From the NCBI GenBank assembly GCA_001586965.3, contig LUCW03002065.1:1-31955 (forward strand): a stretch of DNA of 31,955 nt. The letters run 5' to 3'. Shown piece by piece: positions 10,722-19,265 of the stretch (position 1 is the first letter of the stretch; each line of letters opens with the position of its first letter). Origin of the DNA: Sphaeroforma sirkka. Lineage: Eukaryota; Opisthokonta; Ichthyosporea; Ichthyophonida. The position numbers and the translations under genes are program-made. The notes under the pieces were generated by a model. That model saw only the letters and a program-made list of their open reading frames with translations, did not search any database and had not been told where the DNA came from.

Positions 10722-11297
10722 TCATCGACATCCCACCTTGTCGAACTTTAATCCAAAAATCTCAGCACACGTCTCCCCTATGTGTGTCTTACTTCCTTCA
10801 AGGAGAATATCCAGCTTTCCCATGACATTAATCGCAGCATCCACGTTAAATAATATATCTCCATCATCAACATACGAGACACATCGCGGGATATCTTGTA
10901 GTGCCGGGACATCGAACGACAATATAAAGGCCTACTTGCTTTTGCTCCCTGAGGGGGGACTCGATATTGTTTTTTTGCCGTGGGAGAGCTGAAAGCTAAA
11001 ATACGTCAAGATTCTTCGTCTACGATGACTGTTCAGTATCCATTTTTGCAGTCCCAGGAGGCATAATATTCGAAATCTTTAAGCTTCTTTTGTTGCGCCA
11101 GATGTACTTATGAGTAGCCAATCCCTCTTTTTCAGACACTCATTTAGTCTTTTGACATTTGTGAATAGTCTCCACTGTCTCTTTTGGTGTAGTTTAGGCA
11201 CGATTAAAACGGGTGCGTTATATAGCGAGTCACTAAGCTCAACAATATTGTTTTTCAGCTTCATAATTGTTTTATGAACTTCTTCTTGTACTTTCAA
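10722..11297 (-). pseudogene. Ty3/gypsy reverse transcriptase fragments
   Basis: From 11297 down, the minus strand reads VHKTIMKLKNNIVELSDSLY, then NAPVLIVPKLHQKRQWRLFT and NVKRLNE. This is the gypsy RT entry block 'i..l...giI..S.SpynsPvllV.Kkdg..R...dyr.LN'. Around 11080-11020 a shifted frame gives DFEYYASWDCKNGY, similar to 'fs.lDl..gY'. The frame 10922-10722 gives PRCVSYVDDGDILFNVDA, with an intact YVDD catalytic core, and ends IFGLKFDKVG, similar to 'v.fLG..v...G'. Several stops and shifts separate these blocks, so the enzyme cannot be made from this copy as written. Confidence 0.78.
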
Positions 11298-11990
11298 AGG
11301 AGGATACTGTCTTATGTGTATTGACTCTGTGCCATCTTTTATGGGCAGTTTGACCGGTTCTTGATCGATGGCATGTGATCCGACTTAGCGTGATCTAACA
11401 ATTAATGGTGCTTGAGATGTAGCTTCTCAACTTTGTTTCTTTGATATTCATTCAAATTCTATTTGAAATGTATTATTCCTGCAATTCCTTGTATTGGACT
11501 GTGCCCGTGAATTACACCTTTATTCTGGTTTGGATTACTGTTGTACATATCTTTCAGAGAAAATACTCTAAATATACATGGCCTACATGGGAAAGTCACT
11601 AAATTTACGGGTACGTTTTCTAATCACCCAATCAAGTTTTCTAAACGCGAATCTTAATTTCAAATGAAAAATTGAAAGTACATATAAAGACATGTACATA
11701 TAGCGACTTTCTTCATCTGTCATGTTGTGCACAATGCTATTTCAGCTCCTGAGTCAAGCAGTATTTCCTCGCAACATAGGAGTTAGTTATAGCACAGGAT
11801 TTTCAGTGGTGCCCCTTACCACAATGCATACTTTTCTTCCCTTCTTCTTCGAGCGGTTTAGTTACTTTGTACTTTTAGTATGTCAATCAACTTCTGACTG
11901 TCGCATTCCTTAGCGATATGATCAGGCGACAACATATATAGCACTCACCTTTCTGTGTTAAATATTGAGTCCGTACACCTTTTAAATGCA
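11298..11990. other. Remainder of the minus-strand gypsy fossil, no motif recognised
   Basis: Between the RT fragment and the LTR fragment. Position suggests protease or the Gag-Pol linker of the same element, but no D(T/S)GA block was found on the minus strand. Confidence 0.3.
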
Positions 11991-12190
11991 AGTCGAAATA
12001 GAATAACATCAAAGTGTTAAAGTGTTCTGCTTAAGGTTTCTCATACTGACCATATGAGTTTTTACCCTGACCAGCCCAAGCGGCTGAACACTAGCACAAA
12101 CACCTTGAGTATAAAACCAAAAGTGAGGTCAGAAATAGATATATACATTTGCACTTTATTTAAAGTATACTACTACATTGTACATTAACA
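11991..12190 (+). mobile_element. Truncated LTR of the 455-bp family (copy C)
   Basis: Aligns with the 3' part of the LTR at 9626-10139 from gaaatagaa..catc through aagtgttaaagtgttc, ctcatactgaccatatg, cagcccaagcggctgaac and atttgcactttatttaaag. It ends tacattaaca at 12190. The 5' ~300 bp are missing. It interrupts the gag fragment of the minus-strand gypsy element. The adjacent gag frame runs into its end and stops after the tail YFK at 12156. Confidence 0.8.
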
Positions 12191-12560
12191 GCTTTCGTTT
12201 GTTATCGGCTGGCAGTTGTTGATATTTCAGCTTGTAGCACTTATCGCTTGCGTGGAAATTATTATTTACATGAATTTGACAGTAGTACTTTGAATTGCCC
12301 TGCCTTTCATCAGTTCGAAGCGTCATGACGGCAGCTTTGTCTGTGGCCATCTCACGTTCATGTCGGGCAATGAACTTGTTCACTCTGGCATTGAAGTCTT
12401 CGATTCCACTCGTACCGTGCATGATATTATGCATGGCTATATGACTAGAGAATTTCTCATTTAAATAACGAATCTCCTCCTACTGAGCCCACTTCATTGC
12501 CCGAATTCTTGCTTCAACTTCTAAGAAAAATTCGTTCACAGCAGTCTCTCAATTCGTCGC
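12191..12560 (-). pseudogene. Ty3/gypsy Gag fragment with zinc-binding motif
   Basis: On the minus strand the region reads NEFFLEVEARIRAMKWAQ, an in-frame stop, EEIRYLNEKFSSHIAM, then the frame 12434-12156 with GIEDFNARVNKFIARHEREM. It ends with a C-X2-H-X5-H-X4-C string (YCQIHVNNNFHASDKCYKL), a variant of the CxxHxxxxHxxxxC motif found in many gypsy Gag proteins, which binds zinc and nucleic acid. The frame is cut at 12190 by the LTR fragment. The single stop and the insertion mark it as non-functional. Confidence 0.65.
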
Positions 12561-14047
12561 CAGTTTTAGCTCTCAGCAAAGTAGTCATGCGATAACGAAG
12601 CTAAGTCTCTACATTGAAAACGATGTCAGGTACGATAGTGTCTGAGCCAAAAAGTACGGCCGCGATGCGTATGGGTTCCGGTATTCGTGTAAAGTCTGGT
12701 CCGATCTTGCGTGGGCACGGTAGAGAACAGCAAAACCATAGAAGCTTTCATTGCCTTTACAGTGTATCTGTGTAATAATTGAAAGCAGCTTGGCTTTTAG
12801 AATGTGATTTCTCGAGGCTCGGCCAGAGTAAACTATGCCGGTCACTCGCGGGCCACAAAGGAGGATAGCCAATTTTGCATGCAATGTTTGCATATATACT
12901 TGCAACCTAGATATTAACAATAGTAGGATTGTGTTCAGTCACTTTCGTGCATGCGCAATTAGACACACACCTATAGCTAGAAATCACAATTCGAATACAA
13001 CCAACCGCCTATCGAGTCATTGGAAATGGCAACTTTGTAATCATATTTCGCAAAGACAATTCAAAGAAGATCGATATGCTTCTCGCACACCTCCCAACCA
13101 ATCGTTGGGTTCCGGTGTTCGCACAGAAACCGGTGATCGAGAACAGCGCGTTTCTCTGCCGTTTGCGCCCGCGCCACACGAAGACCTTACTGCAAAATCC
13201 ATAACTGCTTGCAACTTGCTTTTCGTGTTGTTTTTTTTTTTTTGGCATTGAATAAATTTGATTGGGTCTGTCTAAAAATTCTTTCTACAAACAAATTAAC
13301 AATTTCTATAATTCTTCAGTTTGTGAATATCTTCGATTTCCACTGTTATTTATCAAAAACAACATTTAATGCAACACATACTGTGCGAGAAATTTCACGG
13401 CAAGTTAAAGGCTTCAACATGTATTAAGAATCGCTGCGAATTGTTTATGTTTTACGATCAAAGCCACCAAGGGGTTGCTAGATAATATTAAGTAATAGCG
13501 AGGGTCAAATCTACATGCGATTCCGGTTTTTTTCTTTAATAAATTATGCTTTGCTAGGACCATGGACAGTTAGGCAGTCAGTCAACTTAGTGGTGGGTGA
13601 GCATTCAGGGCTCTGACCCACTGGATGAAGTGTCAGTCAGAAGGGCAGCAGAGTTGATTAGAGACCAGCGAGTCTAATATAGTAGTTGTTCGTTGACTAT
13701 TTTTATAGAACCGTATATTGGTGCATAAATGAACAACTTTAACAGCATCGATTTTATGTTGGAAGCTGTACTTATTTGTAATCAAATTTTCCGCATGTAT
13801 TGACTCTGCAAATATAATCGGTAAATCAAACTAATACGAAAATAAGAGACCTTTAAACGCAGCTATATGTGGTCTGGTACAAGTGGCAACGATGAACAAC
13901 TATACAGGGGTAAATGCATCACTATACGGTCTAGACTTCTATATAAAAATATAGTTAGAGTTCAATGTAAGCCAGCTTTTCACATATGGTCACGTTGCTA
14001 GCGATGTGCTGTGAATTTGATATCACATCTGGAACTCAAAATACACA
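12561..14047. other. No gene recognised
   Basis: Frames on both strands at 12609-12920 (minus), 12835-13251 (plus) and 13009-13248 (minus) overlap each other and lack motifs; the plus one ends in a homopolymer-derived FFFFFW tail. The part near 12600 may be the eroded 5' end of the minus-strand gypsy gag. Nothing distinctive was seen from 13250 to 14047. Confidence 0.35.
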
Positions 14048-14633
14048 TTGAGAGCAAGAACGTCAAAGGTAATGGAAGCAGCATATTTTCCATTGGTATA
14101 TAGAGATATTTTAAAGGATGTATTTCACTTAGCGGATCTGATTCCCTCAAGTCGGAATCATGGGGATCATGTAATCTTCGTTCAAGCATTTCCAGATCTA
14201 ATATTTGTAGACGATATTCTCGACCACGCGCAAATTTTCAAGGTGATATGGAACAAGACTAAGGTTACAATAGAAGAAGTGCCGTCTAACGGAAGACTCT
14301 TTTGGCCCCAAACTAAAGCGACATGTACCTTTCCTTGGTTTGCTGAAGAAGACTAGATACGCCGTTTCTAGTGCAAAGACTAAGAACCAGGTGAACGTAA
14401 AGCTGATACTCATTCAAGAAGGATATTCATCTGACCCATCTAGTGCGAATGTACCTTCCATCACTGCGACTCTGATGGATAGTTACGTATGTATATGTGT
14501 CGCAGAAGTGCGAGTGGTCAGGGAAGAGGCCATCAAGAATTTTCTAGGAAGTCCTGAGTGTCGAGGGCAAAATAAGTCGATGTTTGCTCTATTCACACAT
14601 CACGATGGTAAATATTCAACAAAGTGTGGATAG
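14048..14633 (+). CDS. Unidentified frameshifted coding region X1
   Basis: Two adjoining frames read like one protein broken by a single shift. The first (14048-14356, ATG start) contains YFPLVYRDILKDVFHLADLI and ends with the residues FPWFAEED. The second (about 14340-14633) continues TRYAVSSAKTKNQVNVKLIL and ends FTHHDGKYSTKCG before TAG. The break lies near gctgaagaagactag at 14340-14356. Together they would encode about 190 residues with balanced composition and no signal peptide, membrane span or motif I know. The last ~34 codons lie in a segment repeated at 15680-15801. I do not recognise the family. It could be a host gene, a mobile-element protein or an integrated viral gene. Confidence 0.45.
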
Positions 14634-14660
14634 ACTAGATGAGCCTGGTTGTGTCTACCT
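14532..14660 (+). repeat. Direct repeat, copy 1 (3' end of X1)
   Basis: Matches 15680-15801 at roughly 85-90 percent by eye. It includes taggaagtcctga, cgagggcaaaataagtc, atgtttgctctattcaca, cacgatggtaaatat and gtggatagactagatga. The coding sense (CRGQNKSMFALFT...) is preserved in both copies, including the stop. Weak similarity continues to about 14700. Confidence 0.85.
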
Positions 14661-14979
14661 ATAAAAAATTGCCTGGCCGCCGAACAAGAGTTTCAGGTCA
14701 GCCATACAAAATCAAAATAAATCCAACTCTGGATGGGTGTGCAAGATTACTGTATAAATATGAAAAGATACGGAGCCGTATTCGTATGTATAGATACGGA
14801 GGAAGAATTAGGTATGGCATTTTAAGCATACTGTTATAGGGCCAAACAGCTCGACAACATGTAAGCTCAAGAAGATATTTCACAGGAAAAAAAATACACT
14901 CAATAAATCAGTAGGTTCGTCACGGCTTTTCAATAGCAATAGCGAATTACTAGAGACACACACTACAATTTTTTTCAAG
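14661..14979. other. No gene recognised; between X1 and X2
   Basis: Frames at 14639-14839 (plus) and 14698-14883 (minus) are mutual shadows over a Tyr, Arg and Ile-rich stretch (atacgg/tatac repeats) and are not convincing. May hold the promoter of X2. Confidence 0.3.
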
Positions 14980-15646
14980 ATGTCAATGGCGGCATCTGTG
15001 ATGAGATTTTTGTGCCTTGTGGATGAAGATTTTCATCGATGGCCGAATTCACATGGGCGGAGGATCAAGGGGCGTCGCGCTCAAAATCGTAGTAGTATCA
15101 CCGTGCCGGCTGCAAATCTATTGCATTCTGGTAATGACTATTTGGTCAATGGCTTTAGCACGGCAGACCAGGCTAGCATTCGCATGGTGTTGGGAGAGAG
15201 ATGGATGGAGGTAGGCATGGTGGACTCCGTAGTACTAGCGCGGCATAACCAAATGCTGGCTATACTTTTTACCCAACCAAGGAGTTCAATGTTAGAGACG
15301 GCCAATAGATTGGACGGGGTGTATGTCACAGAGCCAGAGAAGGTTGAGGCTATGCTTCAAAATTTTCAGACGTATGACATTTGGGCATTCATGGCTCACC
15401 ACTTGTTTAGGTTGAGGGAGCATCGAGCGGAGGAGAGTGCAGCTATTGGTACTACTGGTCTGTTCGGCTTAGCCCCGATGGCAGCCGCAGGAGGAAGTGA
15501 CCATTCGTAGGGGAGCAGCAGGTACCTTGATGGCAAAGGTGGGTGTTGTTTATAGAGATGCGTCGTTGCAGGATTATAAGGTGGTTGATGATGCAGCGCA
15601 GGCTAAGCGCGAGCATTTGGTAAAGGCAGCAAAGATGACTATGTGA
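14980..15646 (+). CDS. Unidentified coding region X2 (about 220 residues, one frameshift)
   Basis: The frame from ATG 14980 encodes 176 residues with no low complexity: MSMAASVMRFLCLVDEDF, then TADQASIRMVLGERWMEVGM, VVLARHNQMLAILFTQPRSS and VTEPEKVEAMLQNFQTYDIW. It stops at 15510. About 20 bp upstream of that stop another frame opens and runs to TGA 15646 with IRRGAAGTLMAKVGVVYRDA and DDAAQAKREHLVKAAKM, so one indel near 15485-15500 probably splits a single gene. The region looks less AT-rich than its flanks. It seems soluble and mixed alpha-helical; the C-terminal part is predicted helix. No family recognised. It sits between X1 and the second copy of the direct repeat, so X1 and X2 may belong to one element or array. 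Confidence 0.55.
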
Positions 15647-15679
15647 GAGGGTGTGATAGCTGCTCACACTTATGATTGT

Positions 15680-15801
15680 ATCGAGAATTATAGGAAGTCC
15701 TGATTGCCGAGGGCAAAATAAGTCAATGTTTGCTCTATTCACATTTCACGATGGTAAATATCCAACAAAATGTGGATAGACTAGATGAACTTAGTTGTGT
15801 T
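15680..15801 (+). repeat. Direct repeat, copy 2
   Basis: Second copy of the 14532-14660 segment, starting 34 bp after the X2 stop. The translated end is again CRGQNKSMFALFT...KCG and stop, but here it is not joined to a long upstream frame. A tandem duplication, or recombination between units with shared 3' ends, would give this layout. Confidence 0.85.
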
Positions 15802-15807
15802 CAATAA

Positions 15808-16071
15808 ATCTACCTCAAATATGAGTTTCAGGAAACCTTATATAATTTTATAAGAGTTTATAGTAGCCACTTTGAAGATGATCTTGAAATATTAATGCAG
15901 GAGAACGGAGGCCAGGAATACTGGTTTCCTAGTTCTGACGACAGGGGCTTTGAAACATACAAAGAATACGAGAGGACACAAAGAGAAGGGCAACAATCAC
16001 GCAATAGGATCAGAAGGGCTGTGATAGTGCAAATCCCAGTGTTAGAGTACTATGTAGTAGACTTTAAATAA
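15808..16071 (+). pseudogene. Open frame X3, interrupted by LTR insertion
   Basis: An 87-codon frame without its own ATG at the start reads IYLKYEFQETLYNFIRVY, then EDDLEILMQENGGQEYWFP and GFETYKEYERTQREGQQSRN. It enters the antisense LTR terminus at 16040 and stops at TAA 16069 with the tail VVDFK. Composition is typical of a real hydrophilic, charged protein segment. After the element (from 18045) the plus strand stays open for about 44 more codons, so the original frame may have continued there, but this is weak. The family is not recognised. It may be the 5' or middle part of a gene broken by the insertion. Confidence 0.4.
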
Positions 16072-16494
16072 AGTGCAAATGTATCTAAAGTATGGTGCAT
16101 TCGAATGAGCTTTTTATGATCTCACCTTCAGTTATATATTGATGGTGTTTGTACTAGTGTTCAACCACTTGGGTTGGCCAGGGTAAAACTCATATGATTA
16201 GTATGAGAAACCTTATGCAGAACACTTTAGCACTCGGGATATATTTTCTAGAAATAAATAAATCATATTCTCTGTTGCCACACTCAGTCTCGTACCTCGG
16301 CTCTCGGCTAGCCGGTGGCCCGTATTTTATAAATAGAATAATCTGAGAAGAAGTCTCAAATTACTCTTACGTTATCTCAGACTGACCCGCCTATACTTAT
16401 ATTGATTTGAGAACAAGTCCCAAATTACTCTCGGGCTGACGACGTAAAACGTTATTGACTTATATAGATATACGCCTACTACTGTAGTCTCTCA
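16040..16494 (-). repeat. 3' LTR of the non-autonomous element
   Basis: In plus coordinates it runs from tgttagagtac to gtagtctctca, 455 bp. Compared with the 5' LTR there are roughly 28-30 differences, concentrated in the first ~40 bp (the LTR 3' terminus), where it resembles copies A2 and C more than its partner. The polypurine tract lies immediately to its right. Confidence 0.88.
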
Positions 16495-17589
16495 CTCCCC
16501 CTCAATTTTACAATCAAGGGCTGAAGGCTAAAGGCTGAAGGCTGAAGGCTGAAGACCTAGATTGTGAAATTGTTGACTCTCACTCTTCTGTAGATGGGTT
16601 GGGCGGAAAACGTTGAACAACCAGATGGATATTTGTCGAAAACGTTGACGAATTGAAGCTGTGGAGTACAGACTCGATGACAATTGATGAAAACGTTGAC
16701 TCGTTGGGAGTTGTCTCGATGAAATTGCCGAAAACGTCGACTTTCTGAAGAGTAGACGATCTCCTGTACAGTGCAGGTTTCACGACAGAGCGTGGATAAT
16801 CTTCTGTACGGGGACAGGCATCACGATGTCGCAGGTAAATTTACTCATGAGATTTTCTTGAAAAAAAACTATTTGCTCTCAGAAGCGGTGTCGAGTGTCG
16901 AGTGTCGAGTGTCGACTGTGGCGTGGATGCTGGGGGACAGCTCCCTTCTGCGTTGTGGCATAGTAGTGTCTTATTTGTTGTCGTTTGGTCGTTGTCGTAA
17001 ATTCGCTAGCTGCTGAAGCTAAGAAGACTGGTAACGAATATCCGAAAAAAGAAACGTGTTGCAAAATATTTGCAACAGGAGCCAAAAAATAAATCACAAT
17101 AATCACCGAAATTCTAGCAAGTCAAAATTCGACGAAAAAAAATTCGCACAAAAAAAATTAATCACAAATAAACTTATCTCGATTGATGATTGGTCCTGGC
17201 GAAGAAAAATCAAAAATTGGTGCTGAGCTGCTACGGATCGACGGGGCCAAAAATACTCCAGGCGACGAAAATTCAAGATAGCGGCGACGAAAATTCAAAG
17301 TAGGCTGACTCAGGGCTCAGGGCTCAGGGCTAAGGTCTCGGGTCTCGGAGCTCACAGCTCAGAGCCCAGGGCTCAGGAACTCATGGACTCAGGGGCTCAG
17401 GGGCTTAGGGGCTCAGGGACTCATGGACTCAGGGACTCAGGGGCTCGGGAATTAGGGCTATCTGCCTCGGTTAGCGTGCTGGCTGAGCTGAGCTGGGCTG
17501 GGCTGAGCTGGGCTGACTGGGCTGGCTAGCTAGTGGCTTGGAGAGTATAGTGTAGGCTGGTAGCTCGAGAGTAGAGTGACCTGATAAGT
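16495..17589 (-). other. Interior of the non-autonomous element, built from short tandem repeats
   Basis: Non-coding and repeat-rich. It contains heptamer runs ggctgaa (16519-16556) and gtgtcga (about 16890-16916). Four spaced copies of gaaaacgt(t/c)ga lie between 16608 and 16742. A 150-bp tract of ctcaggg / ggggctcag units lies at about 17307-17460, followed by gagctgggct repeats to 17530. The part 16495-16970 is shared with 9206-9625; the rest (16970-17589) is not found in that copy. Confidence 0.75.
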
Positions 17590-18044
17590 TGTTAGCGTAC
17601 GGTGTGGGGACTAATAGTAAAGTGCAAATGTATCTAAAGTATGGTGCATGCGAATGAATTTATTTATGATCTCACCCTCAGTTATATACTGATGGTGTAT
17701 GTACTAGTGTTCAACCACTTGGGTTGGCCAGGGTAAAAACTCATATGATCAGTATGAGAAACCTTATGCAGAACACTTTGGCACTCGGATATATTTTCTA
17801 GAAATAAATATATCATATTCTCTGTTACCACACTCAGTCTCGGACCTCGGCTCTCGGCTAGCCGGTGGCCTGTATTCTATAAATAGAATAATCTGAGAAG
17901 AAGTCTCAAATTACTCTTACCTTCTCTCAGGCTGACCCACCTATACTTATATTAATTTGAGAACAAGTCCCAAATTACTCTCGGGCTGACGACGTAAACC
18001 GTTATTAACGTATATAGAAATACGGCTACTACTGTAGTTTCTCA
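17590..18044 (-). repeat. 5' LTR of the non-autonomous element
   Basis: Runs from tgttagcgtacgg to gtagtttctca, 455 bp. Its terminus (caccgtacgctaaca on the minus strand) is the version shared with LTR A1 and with the outer end of A2. Internal blocks match A1 closely in reverse orientation. Confidence 0.88.
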
Positions 18045-18367
18045 TTCAGCTTCCTCACGAATGACCATCCACTCTTCTGCTGCAAGTTTTCACACTACCT
18101 TGTCCATTTTTGATGAACTGGAGATAAGATTCAATCAAGAACTCATCCCGCTGACCGTTATTGTACTTTCAGTCAGCACGTCCTTTTTGTAGCGACATAG
18201 TTGTTCTTAATAGGTTTAGTTTGCTTTGATACTTTGACGGGGCTATTGCTTTAACACTTTCCTTCATTGCTTCCTGCTTGGTGGCTTTATTTTCCATTCC
18301 TTCAATTGTAACACGATCCAACGTTTTTTTCCTCCGAATTTTCAGTTGTTAATGCTTCTATACTGTA
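18045..18367. other. Sequence between the two LTR elements, no firm call
   Basis: The plus strand is open for about 44 codons from 18050 and could continue X3. The minus strand also has short coding-like stretches (ATKQEAMKESVKAIAPSKY). Neither is long enough to decide. The chromovirus insertion begins directly after aagt at 18368-18371. Confidence 0.3.
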
Positions 18368-18371
18368 AAGT

Positions 18372-18551
18372 TGTGGTAAAAGTCCCCTTAAACCACTATC
18401 AGTGTGGAGTTAGAATTAGTTTACAATTAATTCACACGAGGTGAATTATTTGTAGACCACGTAGACAATCAAATATAAGAATAAATACACCGCACTGAGC
18501 CTCAGGGAGACTCAGTAGGTTTTAGTATCGTATTTTGATGTGTTTACTACA
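18372..18551 (+). repeat. 5' LTR of the chromovirus, 180 bp
   Basis: Starts tgtggtaaaagtcccc and ends gtgtttactaca. It is preceded by aagt. It is short for a gypsy LTR and contains the palindrome-like cctcagggagactcag. Sequence immediately after it is ttttttacgactag, without the tgg typical of a tRNA-primed site, so the priming mechanism is unclear. Confidence 0.95.
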
Positions 18552-18641
18552 TTTTTTTACGACTAGTTACTTTAGGTGTATTATTCGATTTTATCTCGAG
18601 GATAATAGTGGACGGAGAAGTTCATTTTATTGACGAATTAC

Positions 18642-18797
18642 AGGAGTTGATCTCCCTCAGAACCGGGTAGCTGAAAGGAGCTTGTAAAGTACGACAGGAG
18701 CAAAGTCTTCCGAGCACAGGGGAGTTGATCTCCCTCAGAACCGGATAGCCGAAAGGAGCTTGCAAACTACGACAGGAGCAAAGTCTTCCGAGCACAG
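18642..18797 (+). repeat. 78-bp tandem duplication in the leader
   Basis: Copies at 18642-18719 and 18720-18797 share ggagttgatctccctcagaa, agcttg.aaa.tacgacag and gagcaaagtcttccgagcac, with about five differences. A minus-strand frame repeats the same peptide twice (SVLGRLCSCR..LQAPF), an effect of the duplication. Confidence 0.92.
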
Positions 18798-18821
18798 ATA
18801 AGTGAAAAGAAATCCCCACCT

Positions 18822-18936
18822 TCCGTTTTGCTCGGTTTGATACGTTTGCGTGGTTTTCATATATATATATATACTTTATGCAGATTTTATTATTATTATA
18901 AATCTAGAGCAAATTGGAGTGATTAGTAATATATGC
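18822..18936 (+). repeat. Leader direct repeat, copy 1
   Basis: Begins tccgttttgctcggtttgat and ends gagtgattagtaatatatgc. It is repeated at 19146-19265 with the same order of blocks and a small (at)n stretch inside each. Confidence 0.88.
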
Positions 18937-19065
18937 AGAAATTAACAGGTGCCCATTTTATTTAGCTGATGAGCATTTTATTTCTTCTCTTCTTTTTTTT
19001 TCTATAAATATATATATATATATATAGTTATCCGACCATCCGGTCGAATGCTACTAATTTTATTT

Positions 19066-19067
<2 letters not shown>

Positions 19068-19134
<67 letters not shown>

Positions 19135-19146
19135 ATATATATATAT
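19068..19146. repeat. (TA)n microsatellite, ~80 bp
   Basis: Almost pure alternating at, broken once by aataat near 19131. Shorter at runs flank it at 18860 and 19008. Such tracts are prone to length change and to assembly error. Confidence 0.95.
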
Positions 19147-19265
19147 CCGTTTTGCTCGGTTTGATACGCTTGCGTGATTTATATATATATATATTTATAT
19201 TTTATGCATATTTTAAAAAATTATTTTAAATCCAGAGCAAATTGGAGTGATTAGTAATATATGCA
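19146..19265 (+). repeat. Leader direct repeat, copy 2
   Basis: Second copy of the 18822-18936 unit. A shared ccgaccat block also occurs downstream of each copy (19032 and 19314), so the duplicated unit may originally have been ~320 bp and included the at tract. Confidence 0.88.

Larger units (their letters stand above)
10140..12560 (-). mobile_element. Decayed Ty3/gypsy element on the minus strand
   Basis: Fragments occur in the correct gypsy order when read right to left: Gag (12560-12191), RT (11297-10722) and RNase H (10521-10140). No protease, integrase or own LTRs were recognised. An LTR-family fragment (11991-12190, opposite strand) separates Gag from the rest, and the LTR ending at 10139 cuts RNase H. 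All parts contain stops or frameshifts, so the element is an inactive fossil older than the LTR insertions in it. Confidence 0.75.
16040..18044 (-). mobile_element. Complete non-autonomous LTR retrotransposon (TRIM/LARD-like), 2,005 bp
   Basis: Two 455-bp LTRs in the same orientation (16040-16494 and 17590-18044) enclose a 1,095-bp interior. The minus-strand polypurine tract gagggggag (16495-16503) abuts the 3' LTR. The LTRs are about 93 percent identical by eye, so the insertion is not recent. The interior has no protein frame above about 80 codons and no Gag or Pol motif. It would need enzymes from another element. In size it falls between TRIMs (usually under 1 kb in total) and LARDs (interior several kb). 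Flanks are cccag on the left and ttcag on the right, compatible with a 5-bp target duplication altered by two C/T changes, but not proof of it. No primer-binding site was assigned; the minus strand after the 5' LTR reads acttatcaggtcac. Confidence 0.85.

Noticed and set aside
12835..13251. 138-codon plus-strand frame
   Set aside because: Overlaps minus-strand frames of similar length, has no motif and ends in a poly-T derived Phe run.
17300..17460. Telomere-like TTAGGG tract
   Set aside because: ttaggg occurs only sporadically within ctcaggg and ggggctcag units; there is no regular hexamer array.
16040..18044. Reading the non-autonomous element in the plus orientation (TGTTAG...TCTCTCA)
   Set aside because: The purine tract sits against the other terminus, and TATA and AATAAA signals in the LTRs point to the minus strand.
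18552..18620. tRNA primer-binding site after the chromovirus 5' LTR
   Set aside because: No tgg-starting tract adjoins the LTR; the first tgg (18609) is nearly 60 bases away and cannot be assigned to a tRNA by eye.
18622..18819. Minus-strand frame with a repeated peptide
   Set aside because: Explained by the 78-bp tandem duplication in the chromovirus leader.
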